Shown here piece by piece: positions 24,873 through 34,334 of a stretch of DNA of 35,432 bases. The stretch is taken from the NCBI GenBank assembly GCA_028820795.1, contig JAPPHK010000072.1:1-35432 (forward strand), written 5' to 3'. Below the pieces are notes generated by a model. That model saw only the letters and a list, made by a program, of their open reading frames with translations. It made no database searches and was not told where the DNA came from. The position numbers and the translations under genes are program-made. Source of the stretch: Nitrospinota bacterium. GTDB taxonomy: Bacteria > UBA8248. The stretch's first letter is position 1. Each line of letters begins with the position of its first letter.

Positions 24873-27824
24873 TCACGCCTTTGTGATTCGGCACAGCAGA
24901 CTCTTGAGGTTCGTCTGGTCCGAGCACGGGTCGCGCTGCGCGACGTCCGTCAGGAAATTCACCGACCGCCATGGATGGTAGGGCTGGCGCTCCCCCCAGC
25001 CGATGGGAACGTACACCGAGTCCTCCCTGATGCCTGCATTCACCCAGGCCATCGCCTCGATGGCGCCGTGCGCGGTCTCCACCTTGACTTTCTCTCCGTC
25101 CTCGATTCCCAATGCTCCCGCTTTTCGGGGATGCATCTGGCAATAGAGGTCGGGCCACATCTCCTGCGCCTGCCAGAAATAATGCGTCCAGCTATGGAAA
25201 TGCGGTGCGGGCGGCCGCCCCGTTATCAGCGTCGTCTCGAAGCCTTGCCTGCGGAGCGCATCGCCCAGGTTTTCCTCATCCGGCTGAACGATTCTGGCGG
25301 CGCGGGAACCCGTCGGCGCCTTGCTGAACGGGGAGATGACTTCCAGATCGTCATCTTCGTGTTCGTATTCGAGATACGGCAACCCCAGGAGATTCTCTTT
25401 CTCGCTGTAGAACTCCGGCAGCGCGGAGAGCCCTACTTTAGAGAATTTTTCCTCCAGCGCCTCCGTCCAGAACTCGAGCCGCCCGCTCGGCGTCGGGAAG
25501 CGCTTGCCGTCTGGCTGCCCGGTGGCGGTCGTTCCTTCGAGATAAAGCGTTTCCTGCTCTGGAGCATCTTCGCTCGCGACGGGAAAGCGCACCCACCGCC
25601 AGGGAACCGAGTGGAGCCTTTTCTGCGTCACGCCCCGCAGGAAATCGTTGTCGATGCACATCTCGTCCCAGAATTTGCCCGGATCCTTGTATTCCTCTTT
25701 CATGACGTCGCCGAAGCCCAGGCGTCTTCCGAGTTCTATCCATATCCAGCCGTCGGGCTTCGCCTCCCCCGGCGGGTCGATCATCTTGTCGATCCACACG
25801 ATTCTTCGGTCGTCGTTCGTGCGGCCCAGCTCTCCCTTCTCGATACCGCCCGCCGCGGGCAGCACGTAATCCGCATAGGCCGAGGTCTCGTTCGCGAACA
25901 ACTCGACGTGGACGATGAGGTCGAGCGCCTGGAAGGCCGCGCGCGCCTCGTCCTGGCCCGGCCATTGCGCGAGCGGGTTGTTGCACGTGATGAGGCCCTT
26001 GATGGGGTACGGCTTGCCCTCCCGCATAGCGCTCAGCCAGCCCGCCGGGCTCCTGCGGACCATGGGCTTTCGAATCTTCGCCCTCCTCTCCTCCGGCGCG
26101 TTGGCGGCGATGGGCGGGCCCGCCGTCATGTTCACGTAGGCGCCGCCCCTGCGGCCCCAGTTCCCCGTTATCGCGGCGACGAACATGAACGCCCGGTTCG
26201 TCTGCACCGAGTTGGTGTGCTGGTTGAGTCCCCGGCTCCCGAAGATGACGCAGCCGTCCGCCCGGGCCACGTCCCCGGCAAGCGCGCGGATATCCTCCGC
26301 AGATATGCCCGTAACGGCTTCCGCCCAATCGGGGGAGTAGCCTTTTTCGAATATGAAATCGCGCCAGCGCTCCCAGCCCAGCACCCACTCCTCGCAGAAA
26401 CGCGCATCGTGCAGGTCTTCCGAGAAGATATGGTGCGCCATGGCGAGGCCGAGCGCCATGTCGGTGCCCGGACGGATGGCGAGCCATTTATCCGCCTTGC
26501 TCGCCGTGGCGGTATACCTCGGGTCCACCACCACCATCTTCGTCTTGTTCCTGATGCGCCAGTCGTTCACCTTGCCGAAGTAGACCGGCCGCGTCTCCGC
26601 CTGGTTGTCCCCGACGTAGAGATACATGCCGGCGCTGCCGATGTCCCCGGGCGTGTAGCTGTTCCCGTTGCCGTTGATCCCGTGCGTCACCTCGTAGGCG
26701 ACCACCTTGCCCGCCGCGCAGAACGGGTCCGTCCCCTGCAGGTTGGGTGTGCCCCACATCTGGCTGAACAGCCGCACGTAGCCTTTCTGCGTAATCAGGC
26801 CCGTGCGGGTGCCTACGAACATCGCCAGCGCCTCAGGACCCCACCGTTCTCTCAAGACTTCGAGTTTCGCGGCGATCTCATCGAGCGCCTGCTCCCAGGT
26901 GATGCGCTCGAATTTATTTTCGCCCCGTCGGCCGACGCGCTTGAGAGGGTACTCGAGGCGATGCTCGTTGTGATGGAGCTGGAGCGTGAACTGCGCCTTG
27001 GGGCAGATTTTTCCGTTCAGGACGGGATCCTCATCGTTCCCCGTCACGTTGATGAGCTTATCGCCCTGGAAATGGAACTTGGCGCTGCAGCAGTTGAAAC
27101 AGAAATTACATCCCCCGGGCACGACGCGGTCCGCTTTGAGCGCCTTTTTGTCATGCAGGTAGGGAAAGGCGGGGCCTTTCTCCTCGAAAACGCCGTTCGC
27201 TTCGGGTGATTCCACGAAACGGGGACGGCTCGGTTTTTCACACAAACCCGAACTTTCTACGCCGTTCGCGCGGCCGTTTGCTCTCCCGATTTTCTCCAGA
27301 TAAATCGTCTGGGGCTTCAGGAGAAAATGATCGTGATCCCGAAGGCTCCGATCTTCCTCATGTGCTTTTTCGAGAAGGTCCTCCCGCTCCCCGAACGAGA
27401 TGGCGAAACCCGGACAGATTTCCGCGCAGGCGGGATCGAGCCCCTTCTCCCGCCGCTCGGGGCACAGGTCGCACTTCACCGAGTGATGCCCCTGCGCGTC
27501 ATAGCCCATCGCGCTGTAAGGACACGCCATGACGCATTCCCCGCAACCCGTGCAAAGCGCCTCATGCACCTCCACCACGCCGGTATCGGGGTCTTTCGTG
27601 ATCGCCTTGGGATGGACAGGACAGGCCCTCAGGCACGCGGGCCGCTCGCAGTGCTGGCAGGTGAGCGTGAGGAAATCGGGCGCGCCCGTAGAGGCGTCCC
27701 CCAGCCAGACCACCTTGTTCCGGTACTGGCCGGGGCCGAGCCTGTGCTCCTGCTTGCAGGCCGCCTCGCAACTCTTGCAGCCGAAGCACCGCTCCAGATC
27801 GATCATCAAGGCCAGCTTGCCCAA
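24873..27824 (-). CDS. Molybdopterin-dependent oxidoreductase (DMSO reductase family) with N-terminal four-cluster ferredoxin domain
   Basis: 983 aa; N-terminal motifs CFGCKSCEAACK, CQHCERPACLRACP, CTGCGECVMACP, CDLCPERREKGLDPACAEICP; then MopB CNFCFNCC...GKICPKA and downstream MopB domain; TTG start with GGAG. Confidence 0.92.
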   Translation of the reverse strand: MGKLALMIDLERCFGCKSCEAACKQEHRLGPGQYRNKVVWLGDASTGAPDFLTLTCQHCERPACLRACPVHPKAITKDPDTGVVEVHEALCTGCGECVMACPYSAMGYDAQGHHSVKCDLCPERREKGLDPACAEICPGFAISFGEREDLLEKAHEEDRSLRDHDHFLLKPQTIYLEKIGRANGRANGVESSGLCEKPSRPRFVESPEANGVFEEKGPAFPYLHDKKALKADRVVPGGCNFCFNCCSAKFHFQGDKLINVTGNDEDPVLNGKICPKAQFTLQLHHNEHRLEYPLKRVGRRGENKFERITWEQALDEIAAKLEVLRERWGPEALAMFVGTRTGLITQKGYVRLFSQMWGTPNLQGTDPFCAAGKVVAYEVTHGINGNGNSYTPGDIGSAGMYLYVGDNQAETRPVYFGKVNDWRIRNKTKMVVVDPRYTATASKADKWLAIRPGTDMALGLAMAHHIFSEDLHDARFCEEWVLGWERWRDFIFEKGYSPDWAEAVTGISAEDIRALAGDVARADGCVIFGSRGLNQHTNSVQTNRAFMFVAAITGNWGRRGGAYVNMTAGPPIAANAPEERRAKIRKPMVRRSPAGWLSAMREGKPYPIKGLITCNNPLAQWPGQDEARAAFQALDLIVHVELFANETSAYADYVLPAAGGIEKGELGRTNDDRRIVWIDKMIDPPGEAKPDGWIWIELGRRLGFGDVMKEEYKDPGKFWDEMCIDNDFLRGVTQKRLHSVPWRWVRFPVASEDAPEQETLYLEGTTATGQPDGKRFPTPSGRLEFWTEALEEKFSKVGLSALPEFYSEKENLLGLPYLEYEHEDDDLEVISPFSKAPTGSRAARIVQPDEENLGDALRRQGFETTLITGRPPAPHFHSWTHYFWQAQEMWPDLYCQMHPRKAGALGIEDGEKVKVETAHGAIEAMAWVNAGIREDSVYVPIGWGERQPYHPWRSVNFLTDVAQRDPCSDQTNLKSLLCRITKA

Positions 27825-27914
27825 GACTCGCTCCTTCAGGAAGGGGTGTCGAAAAGGCCCTCCTCACTCGGAATTGGCTACCGCCGTTATTCCGGCGTTA
27901 ATGCCGCTCCTGTT

Positions 27915-28018
27915 GTAGGTCGGACATATATGTCCGACATATATGCGACCCTGATTTTCGCCCCTCCTGCGAACGGGCCGCATATCTGTAGCGCTCCCTT
28001 CTTGGGAGCGCTACCTAC
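27915..28018 (+). repeat. GTAGG...CCTAC palindromic element, copy 2 (mosaic right arm)
   Basis: Same left arm as copies 1 and 3; right arm carries gtagcgctccc-ttctt-gggagcgctac. Confidence 0.9.
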
Positions 28019-28076
28019 AAAACCAACATCCCCGCCCCTCCTCGGATAGATTCTTTCAACAACCCCGACGCGCGGA

Positions 28077-28850
28077 CTACCACTTCGTCAAATGCCACCA
28101 GTATATCTCCTCGCCGCCCGAGACATAACCGGCGAAAAACGTGACGGTGACGACGTGCCCCACAATACCGAGAATGAAGAGATAAGCCAAAACGACGTGA
28201 ACGATACGCCAATACGCCTGCGCGGGAGATACGCCGGAGCGCACGCCCAACAGCTTGTTTTCCCGGCCGATAAGCCGGGCGTAGGCGAGGGTAAGCCCGG
28301 GTCTTGAGAACCAATGCTTGAGCCTCGGAGAGAAGACGCCCTCGTCCGCTCCCGGCTCGATCCTCGACAACAGGGACTCTTTTTCTTCGATGAGGCGGGC
28401 CAGACGCTCGCGGTTTTCGGAACCGGGCGGGGAGAAGGATTCTTCCCTCGAGGCGAAGGTGGCCGCCATGTTTTTGGAGAGGCGGACGCGCGCCCACACG
28501 CCCAGGATCACCAGCACCAAGAGTGCGACGAGCAACAGCGCCGGCGCATAGCGAAGAAATCCGGCCGAGTGGATAGTGACCAGCACGCCGCCCAGGGTGG
28601 CCGTCACGACATGGGCGGAAAACCAGCCAAGTGGAGAGCCGCCCGCCCCCGTTCGCTTCGTGACTACGAAAACCATGGAGACGCACAGGAGAACCGTCCC
28701 CGCGACGCCGATCAGATACAGCGTGGGGGAACCCGGCAGATGCCATTCACGCGGTAATTCGCGCTGAAACGCGAAGAAGGTGACCAGAACGACCGCCGCC
28801 GCGAAGACGAGGTACGCAAGCAGCCTGTCGCCGATATCGAGTCGTCTCAT
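28077..28850 (-). CDS. Integral membrane cytochrome b-like protein (predicted di-heme)
   Basis: 257 aa with multiple hydrophobic helices; two H-x13-H pairs (HVVTATLGGVLVTIH and HVVLAYLFILGIVGH). Confidence 0.75.
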   Translation of the reverse strand: MRRLDIGDRLLAYLVFAAAVVLVTFFAFQRELPREWHLPGSPTLYLIGVAGTVLLCVSMVFVVTKRTGAGGSPLGWFSAHVVTATLGGVLVTIHSAGFLRYAPALLLVALLVLVILGVWARVRLSKNMAATFASREESFSPPGSENRERLARLIEEKESLLSRIEPGADEGVFSPRLKHWFSRPGLTLAYARLIGRENKLLGVRSGVSPAQAYWRIVHVVLAYLFILGIVGHVVTVTFFAGYVSGGEEIYWWHLTKW

Positions 28851-28855
28851 GAAAA

Positions 28856-29335
28856 TCAGGAAAATTCGATTTTTTCTACGTCCACGATCTCGAAATTTCT
28901 TACGCCGCCGGGCAACTGCACCGCCACCTCATCGCCCGGTTCTTTCTGCATCAGCCCGCGCGAGAGCGGCGCGCTGAAGGAAATAATCCCGTTCGGGAGG
29001 TCGCTTTCCTCCTCGCCCAGTATCTTGTAGGTAAGCTCTTCGTTCTTATCCAGATCGAAAAGCGTGACTTTTGTGCCGATGGTGACCCTGTCACCGGAGA
29101 TGGGAAGTTCCTCTATCACGCTCGCCTCGCGAATCTTGTCCATGATCCGACTCACCTCGTTCTTCAGGTTACCCTGCAACTCGATGGCGGCCTCCCACTC
29201 GGCGTTCTCGCTCAAATCGCCCAGACTCGCGGCCTTACCAATTTCCTTGGACACCTCATGTTTCAGGCGGTACTGAATCTGTTCGACCTTCTGTCTCAGT
29301 CCTTCTAAGCTCGCTTTGGTGATGTAATACGGCAT
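28856..29335 (-). CDS. greA: Transcription elongation factor GreA
   Basis: 159 aa; GDLSENAEWEAAIELQ, VTIGTKVTLFDLDKNEELTYKILG, ISFSAPLSRGLMQKEPGDEVAVQLPGG. Confidence 0.93.
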   Translation of the reverse strand: MPYYITKASLEGLRQKVEQIQYRLKHEVSKEIGKAASLGDLSENAEWEAAIELQGNLKNEVSRIMDKIREASVIEELPISGDRVTIGTKVTLFDLDKNEELTYKILGEEESDLPNGIISFSAPLSRGLMQKEPGDEVAVQLPGGVRNFEIVDVEKIEFS

Positions 29336-29376
29336 TTCTTCCTCATCCAGCCTTAGAAATAATCGAAAATCGCGCC

Positions 29377-30294
29377 TCAGGCGCCTTCCTTTATTTTTTC
29401 CTTCACCTGATCGCGAAAGTCATACCCCGTATCCTCCACGAACGCCTCGATCAGGCGTTTCGTGACCGGCCCCGGAACCTGCGCGCTCGGCTTGAAGCTG
29501 TCTATCTCGCGCACCGGCATGGCGCATATCGCGCTCGAGGTGATGAAATACTCTTCCGCCTGCGCCAGGTCGTATGTCGTCATGTCCCTTTCCTCGACGG
29601 CGATGCCCAGACGTGCAGCCAGTTCGAACACCGCGATGCGCGTTACTCCCTGCAATATGTTCCTCTCATGCGGCGTCCAGAGCGCGCCATCCTTCACCAT
29701 GAAGAAATTGGCGCTCGAGTTCTCCGTCACGTTCCCGCGCACGTCGAGCATCAGGGAGAGCGAACCCGACGCTGCGGCGTCGAGTTCCGCCAAAATCTGG
29801 TTCATCTTGCTCGTCACCTTGGCTCTCGTCTCGATGCATTCGGGCGGGTTGCGCCTCGTGGGCGTTATCGCCAGACGCACGCCGTTCAGGTACCGCTCCG
29901 CGAAGGACGCCACGTTCACGGGCCGCCAGAATATGAACACCGAAGCCGGCCCCGCCGCGCCCGCCGCCATGGAGGGGTCGTCATATCCGCGGGTCACCCA
30001 GTGGCCGACGCGGTACATGGCGCCCTCTTCGAGACGGCACAGATTCGCCTCCAGGGTGGCGAGCGTGGCTTGTTTCATCTCCGCCTGGCTGATACCGACG
30101 TCGATACGGACGTACTTGAGCGAGCGGTAGAGGCGGTCGATATGGTCATCGAGCCGATAGAGCTTTCCCGCGAAACACGGGGTGACCTCGTACACCCCGT
30201 CGCCCCAGAGGAAACCGCGATCGAAGGGCGATATCCTGGCGCTGTTTTCTTCTATGACCTCTCCGTTGAGATAGACGAATCGCTCACCGGGCAT
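29377..30294 (-). CDS. Class IV aminotransferase (branched-chain / D-amino acid type)
   Basis: 305 aa; ISPFDRGFLWGDGVYE, VTENSSANFFMVKDGALWTP, ILQGVTRIAVFELA, EEYFITSSAICAMPV. Confidence 0.93.
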   Translation of the reverse strand: MPGERFVYLNGEVIEENSARISPFDRGFLWGDGVYEVTPCFAGKLYRLDDHIDRLYRSLKYVRIDVGISQAEMKQATLATLEANLCRLEEGAMYRVGHWVTRGYDDPSMAAGAAGPASVFIFWRPVNVASFAERYLNGVRLAITPTRRNPPECIETRAKVTSKMNQILAELDAAASGSLSLMLDVRGNVTENSSANFFMVKDGALWTPHERNILQGVTRIAVFELAARLGIAVEERDMTTYDLAQAEEYFITSSAICAMPVREIDSFKPSAQVPGPVTKRLIEAFVEDTGYDFRDQVKEKIKEGA

Positions 30295-30522
30295 CGGACG
30301 CTCCTCCCATGCGCATCAACAAAGAAAGGCCGGCCCCGAACGAGGGGCACAGCCGCAAGAAAAATGAACTATCTTCCTACCTGGACCCATCTTATAAAAG
30401 AATAGGCCGGAGGGCAAAATCGCTCCGGGAAATTCCGCCGGCCCGCGATAACCGGTTCCGGGTTTTCCCATTCATGCTTATGGGGTTGTTGGAAAAGACG
30501 GAAAGGGAAAATTTGTTTGTGT

Positions 30523-30604
30523 GTAGGTCGGACATATATGTCCGACATATATGCGACCCTGAATTTTTCACCCACTACACGGGCCGCATATATGCGGCCC
30601 CTAC
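30523..30604 (+). repeat. GTAGG...CCTAC palindromic element, copy 3
   Basis: gtaggtcggacatatatgtccgacatatatgcgacc...gggccgcatatatgcggcccctac; right-hand 20-mer GGGCCGCATATATGCGGCCC is a perfect palindrome. Confidence 0.95.
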
Positions 30605-30713
30605 AAAAACCGCCCTTCTCGGTTATGTCAAACACTCGTTCATCAGGACTTTGTCAACAGCCTCTTATGGATCGGGCTCCGAGTTGAAAACTTTCCGAAT
30701 CGGCTGAACCCGC

Positions 30714-32306
30714 TCAAGCCTTCCTCCCCCAGCCGCCCCCGCCGGGCGTTTCCAGTCGTATCCTGTCCCCGCGTTTCGCCGAGAGACGGGCCTTGCCGGA
30801 GAATCGCCTCTCCTCACCCCCGCTGATGAGCAGATTCCTGCCTTTCATGCCCGCCTCGCCCCCATTGAGAGGCCAGGGCGCCTTGTCGCGCCGCTCCGTC
30901 ATGAACGAGACGGTGGCGTCGCCCAGCAGTTCGATCTCGCGGATGATGCCGTCGCCGCCGCGGTGCCTGCCCGCACCGCCGCTGCCCCGGCGGACGGTGT
31001 AGCGGCTCACCCGGAACGGATAGGCGTGTTCGAGCGCTTCGATGGGGGTGTTGAGCGTGTTGGTCAGATGGGTATGGATGGCGTCTTCGCCTGCGCCCCA
31101 GGGACCTCCGCCCATGCCGCCGCCCGTGGTCTCATAATATGCGTACGGACGGCCCTGCCGGGGGCCTGCGCGGTGGTCCATACCCCCGACCGTGAGGTTG
31201 TTCATCGTGCCGCACGACGCTGCGGGTATCTTGCCGGGACAGGCTTTCGCGAGCGCGCCCAGTATCACGTCCACCATTCGCTGGCTCGTCTCCACGTTTC
31301 CCCCGGCGACGGCGGCGGGAAACTCGGCGTTCACCACCGTGCCCGAGGGCGCGACGACCTCGACGGGATTCATGCACCCCGAATTGTTCGGGATGTCGTA
31401 GGGCACGAGACAGCGCAGGGCGTAGTAGGCCGCAGTCCTGGCGATGGATTCCACCGCGTTCACGCTGCCCTGCGTCTGGGGAGCGGAGCCGGTGTAGTCC
31501 ACGCGCATTTTCGAGCCGCGCACCGTGATCTCCACCCGTATCGGCACGAAGCCGCTGCCGAAACCGTCGTCGTCCATGTAATCTTGGAATAAGTACCGCC
31601 CGTCGGGGATGTCCCGGATCACGGCCTTGGTCAGCCGCTCGGAGTATTTTTGAAGCTCCACCGTGTAGCGCAGCGTCTCGGCCAGGCCGTGACGCTCGAT
31701 GATCTCGAGGATCCTCCGCTCGCCCACGCGGTTCGCCGCGATTTGCGCGGCGATGTCTCCCCGGCGCTCCTCGGCGGTGCGCACGTTCGCGAGGATGAGC
31801 GCGAAGACGTCTTCCTGCATCTCTCCCCCCCGCACGAGCTTCACCGGCGGGATGACCACCCCGTCCTGGAAAATTTCGGTCGTGATGCTCATCGAGCCCG
31901 GCGCGATGCCGCCCACGTCCGCATGGTGCGCCCGATTGGCCACGTAGTAGATGAGTTTTTCCTTCCCCCGCTCCCTGCCGTATACGGGTGAGATCATCGT
32001 GATGTCCGGCAGGTGGTTTCCTCCGCGAAAAGGGTCGTTCAGCACGACCACGTCGCCCGGCTCGAGCGCCATCCGCTCTATGACGTATTCCACCGACATC
32101 GGCATGGACCCCAGGTGGGCGGGCAAATGCGCCGCCTGCGCCGCCATCCGGCCCTGCACGTCGAAGATGGCGCAAGAGTAATCCTTGCGCTCCTTGATGT
32201 TCGGGGAGAACGAGGAGCGGCACAGCGCCACGCCCATCTCTTCAGAGGCCGCAAAGAACAGGTTGCGGAAGACTTCCAGGAGTATCGGGTCGTACGTTTT
32301 CGCCAT
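30714..32306 (-). CDS. Hydantoinase B / oxoprolinase family protein
   Basis: 530 aa; YDPILLEVFRNLFFAASEEMGVAL, NDPFRGGNHLPDITMISPVY, ANRAHHADVGGIAPGSM, ETPGGGGWG. Confidence 0.95.
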   Translation of the reverse strand: MAKTYDPILLEVFRNLFFAASEEMGVALCRSSFSPNIKERKDYSCAIFDVQGRMAAQAAHLPAHLGSMPMSVEYVIERMALEPGDVVVLNDPFRGGNHLPDITMISPVYGRERGKEKLIYYVANRAHHADVGGIAPGSMSITTEIFQDGVVIPPVKLVRGGEMQEDVFALILANVRTAEERRGDIAAQIAANRVGERRILEIIERHGLAETLRYTVELQKYSERLTKAVIRDIPDGRYLFQDYMDDDGFGSGFVPIRVEITVRGSKMRVDYTGSAPQTQGSVNAVESIARTAAYYALRCLVPYDIPNNSGCMNPVEVVAPSGTVVNAEFPAAVAGGNVETSQRMVDVILGALAKACPGKIPAASCGTMNNLTVGGMDHRAGPRQGRPYAYYETTGGGMGGGPWGAGEDAIHTHLTNTLNTPIEALEHAYPFRVSRYTVRRGSGGAGRHRGGDGIIREIELLGDATVSFMTERRDKAPWPLNGGEAGMKGRNLLISGGEERRFSGKARLSAKRGDRIRLETPGGGGWGRKA

Positions 32307-32315
32307 CGCGCCTTC

Positions 32316-34334
32316 TCAGCCCGAGTTCTTCAAAACGAGATTGCCCCACTCATCCACCTGGCAATCCCAGCCCGGAGGGACGACCGTCGTCGCGCTGAAC
32401 TCACACACCAGCGCCGGGCCCTCGAAACGGTTTCCGCGGGAAAACCCATCCCGCGCATATACGGAACCATCGATTTGTTTTCCGGCGAAAACCATCTTCC
32501 GGCTCCCCATGAGCGCACCGGAAACGTCCTTTCGAGCTTTCGGAAGCCTTCTGGTGGGCGGACGCTCCACTTCGCCGACGCCCCGGACTCTCAGCGTCAC
32601 GATCTCGACCGGACTCTCGGGGCTTGCGGTGCCGAAGCGCTCATCGTGCGATGCATCGAACGCCGCCCGCAGGCTCTCCCGCAGGTCCACGCCCGCTTCG
32701 GGCTGGTAGGGAAGCGTCAATTCATACGATTGCCCGAGATAGCGCATATCGATGAAGAGCGAAAAGACGGGCTTTGGAAATCCCTCGAATTTCAAATCCT
32801 CGCGCCCTTTTCGCAGCAAGGGCGAAAAGTGGCTTGCGAGGGTTTTCTTGCTCAGCCCCTCGAGTGGAAGCAGCACCGTCCGGGCGTAGTCCTTCACCAC
32901 GTCCGCCGTCAGCATGCCTCGTGCGGAGAGGATCCCCGGGTCACCCGGGACGACGACGTGGGGAATCCCCAGAATCTCCGCCAGGGAACAGGCGTGCATC
33001 GCCCCTGCGCCGCCGAAGGAGATGAGGGCGAACCGGCGCGGATCGTGGCCGCGCTCCACGCTGATGAGGCGAATCGCGCGCGCCATGTGCTGGTTGGCGA
33101 CGCGGATGACGCCCTCGGCCGCCTGCCGTTCGTCCAGGCGCAGGGACTTCGCCAGGCGCGCGATACCGGCTTTCACCGGCTCCATATCGAGACTCATCCT
33201 GCCGCCCAGGAACTGTTCGGGATCGAGGCGGCCCAGGAAAAGGTTCGCATCCGTGACGGTGACCTGATCCCCCTTGCCGTAGCATATCGGCCCCGGATCG
33301 GCCCCCGCGCTCTGGGGGCCGACGGCCAGAGCGCCTCCCGGATCGACCCGGGCGATGGAGCCGCCGCCGGCGCCTACCGTGTGAATGTCGATGAGGGGAA
33401 CCCGGATCGGGCAACCGGCCACCTCGGTCTCCGCCGTGAAGCCGACCCCGCCGTGCAGCAAGGACACGTCCGTACTCGTTCCGCCCATATCGAACGCGAT
33501 CGCATTCTCGAAACCCGCTCGTCTCGCCACCTCGTACGCCCCCACGACCCCGCCGGCGGGACCGGACAGAATGGTCCGGATGGCCTCCTCGCCCGCCATC
33601 GTGCTCGAAATGATGCCGCCGTTGCTCTGCATGATGCGCAAGCGGCCGGAACCCAGGCGCACCTCCAGATCCTTCAGGTACCTGTTCATCATGGGAGACA
33701 CGTAGGCGTTCACGCACGTGGTGCTCATCCGCTCGTACTCCCTGAACTCAGGCAAAACCTGGCTGGACATCGAAACGTGAATGCCGCTCCGCCGGACCGC
33801 GTCGGCCACTTTCTCTTCATGAGACGGGTTCGCGTAAGAGTGCAGCAGGCAGATGGCGACGGACTCGACGCCCGCTTTTTTGAGTTTTCGATTCAGCGCT
33901 TTCACCTCTGACGCCTTCAGGCGCAGGAGCTCGCCGCCCTTTTCATCCAGACGCTCCGCCACGCCCAGCCTGAGTTCTCTCGGCACCAGGGCCTGCGGTC
34001 TGCGATACGCGAGATTGTAGAGTTCTTTCCGGTTCTGGCGGCCGATCTCGATCAGGTCCTCGAAACCGGCCGTCGTCACCAGTGCGGTTTTCGCTCCCCG
34101 GCGGGTGAGCAGCGCGTTCGTCGCCACGGTGGAGCCGTGGGTGATGTCCAGAGCGACGCCGCGGCCATCGAGTATCTCTTCCAGCCCACGCAAGATGGCG
34201 CGCTCGGGCGCATCGGGCGTGGAGGGCACTTTGTGGACGCGCACCCGTGCGCCGTCGAACGAGATGAAATCCGTAAAGGTACCGCCCGTGTCGACGCCGA
34301 TCCGAAGCGTCGTTTTTTGACGTCCGGGCATCAC
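32316..34334 (-). CDS. Hydantoinase A / oxoprolinase family protein
   Basis: 672 aa; LRIGVDTGGTFTDFISFD, ITHGSTVATNALLTRRGAKTALVTTAGFEDLIEIGRQNR, AIAFDMGGTSTDVSL, HTVGAGGGSIARVD. Confidence 0.95.
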   Translation of the reverse strand: MMPGRQKTTLRIGVDTGGTFTDFISFDGARVRVHKVPSTPDAPERAILRGLEEILDGRGVALDITHGSTVATNALLTRRGAKTALVTTAGFEDLIEIGRQNRKELYNLAYRRPQALVPRELRLGVAERLDEKGGELLRLKASEVKALNRKLKKAGVESVAICLLHSYANPSHEEKVADAVRRSGIHVSMSSQVLPEFREYERMSTTCVNAYVSPMMNRYLKDLEVRLGSGRLRIMQSNGGIISSTMAGEEAIRTILSGPAGGVVGAYEVARRAGFENAIAFDMGGTSTDVSLLHGGVGFTAETEVAGCPIRVPLIDIHTVGAGGGSIARVDPGGALAVGPQSAGADPGPICYGKGDQVTVTDANLFLGRLDPEQFLGGRMSLDMEPVKAGIARLAKSLRLDERQAAEGVIRVANQHMARAIRLISVERGHDPRRFALISFGGAGAMHACSLAEILGIPHVVVPGDPGILSARGMLTADVVKDYARTVLLPLEGLSKKTLASHFSPLLRKGREDLKFEGFPKPVFSLFIDMRYLGQSYELTLPYQPEAGVDLRESLRAAFDASHDERFGTASPESPVEIVTLRVRGVGEVERPPTRRLPKARKDVSGALMGSRKMVFAGKQIDGSVYARDGFSRGNRFEGPALVCEFSATTVVPPGWDCQVDEWGNLVLKNSG

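Noticed and set aside
24975-27209. 744-aa plus-strand ORF
   Set aside because: Lies antisense to the motif-rich molybdopterin oxidoreductase; low-complexity Arg/Pro/Val-rich translation typical of antisense frames in GC-rich genes.
24694-30604. CRISPR array
   Set aside because: The repeats are only three copies, kilobases apart and separated by genes; no regularly spaced repeat-spacer pattern and no cas genes.
32013-33911. 632-aa plus-strand ORF
   Set aside because: Antisense to hydantoinase A/B, with no recognisable motifs; antisense artefact of high GC3.
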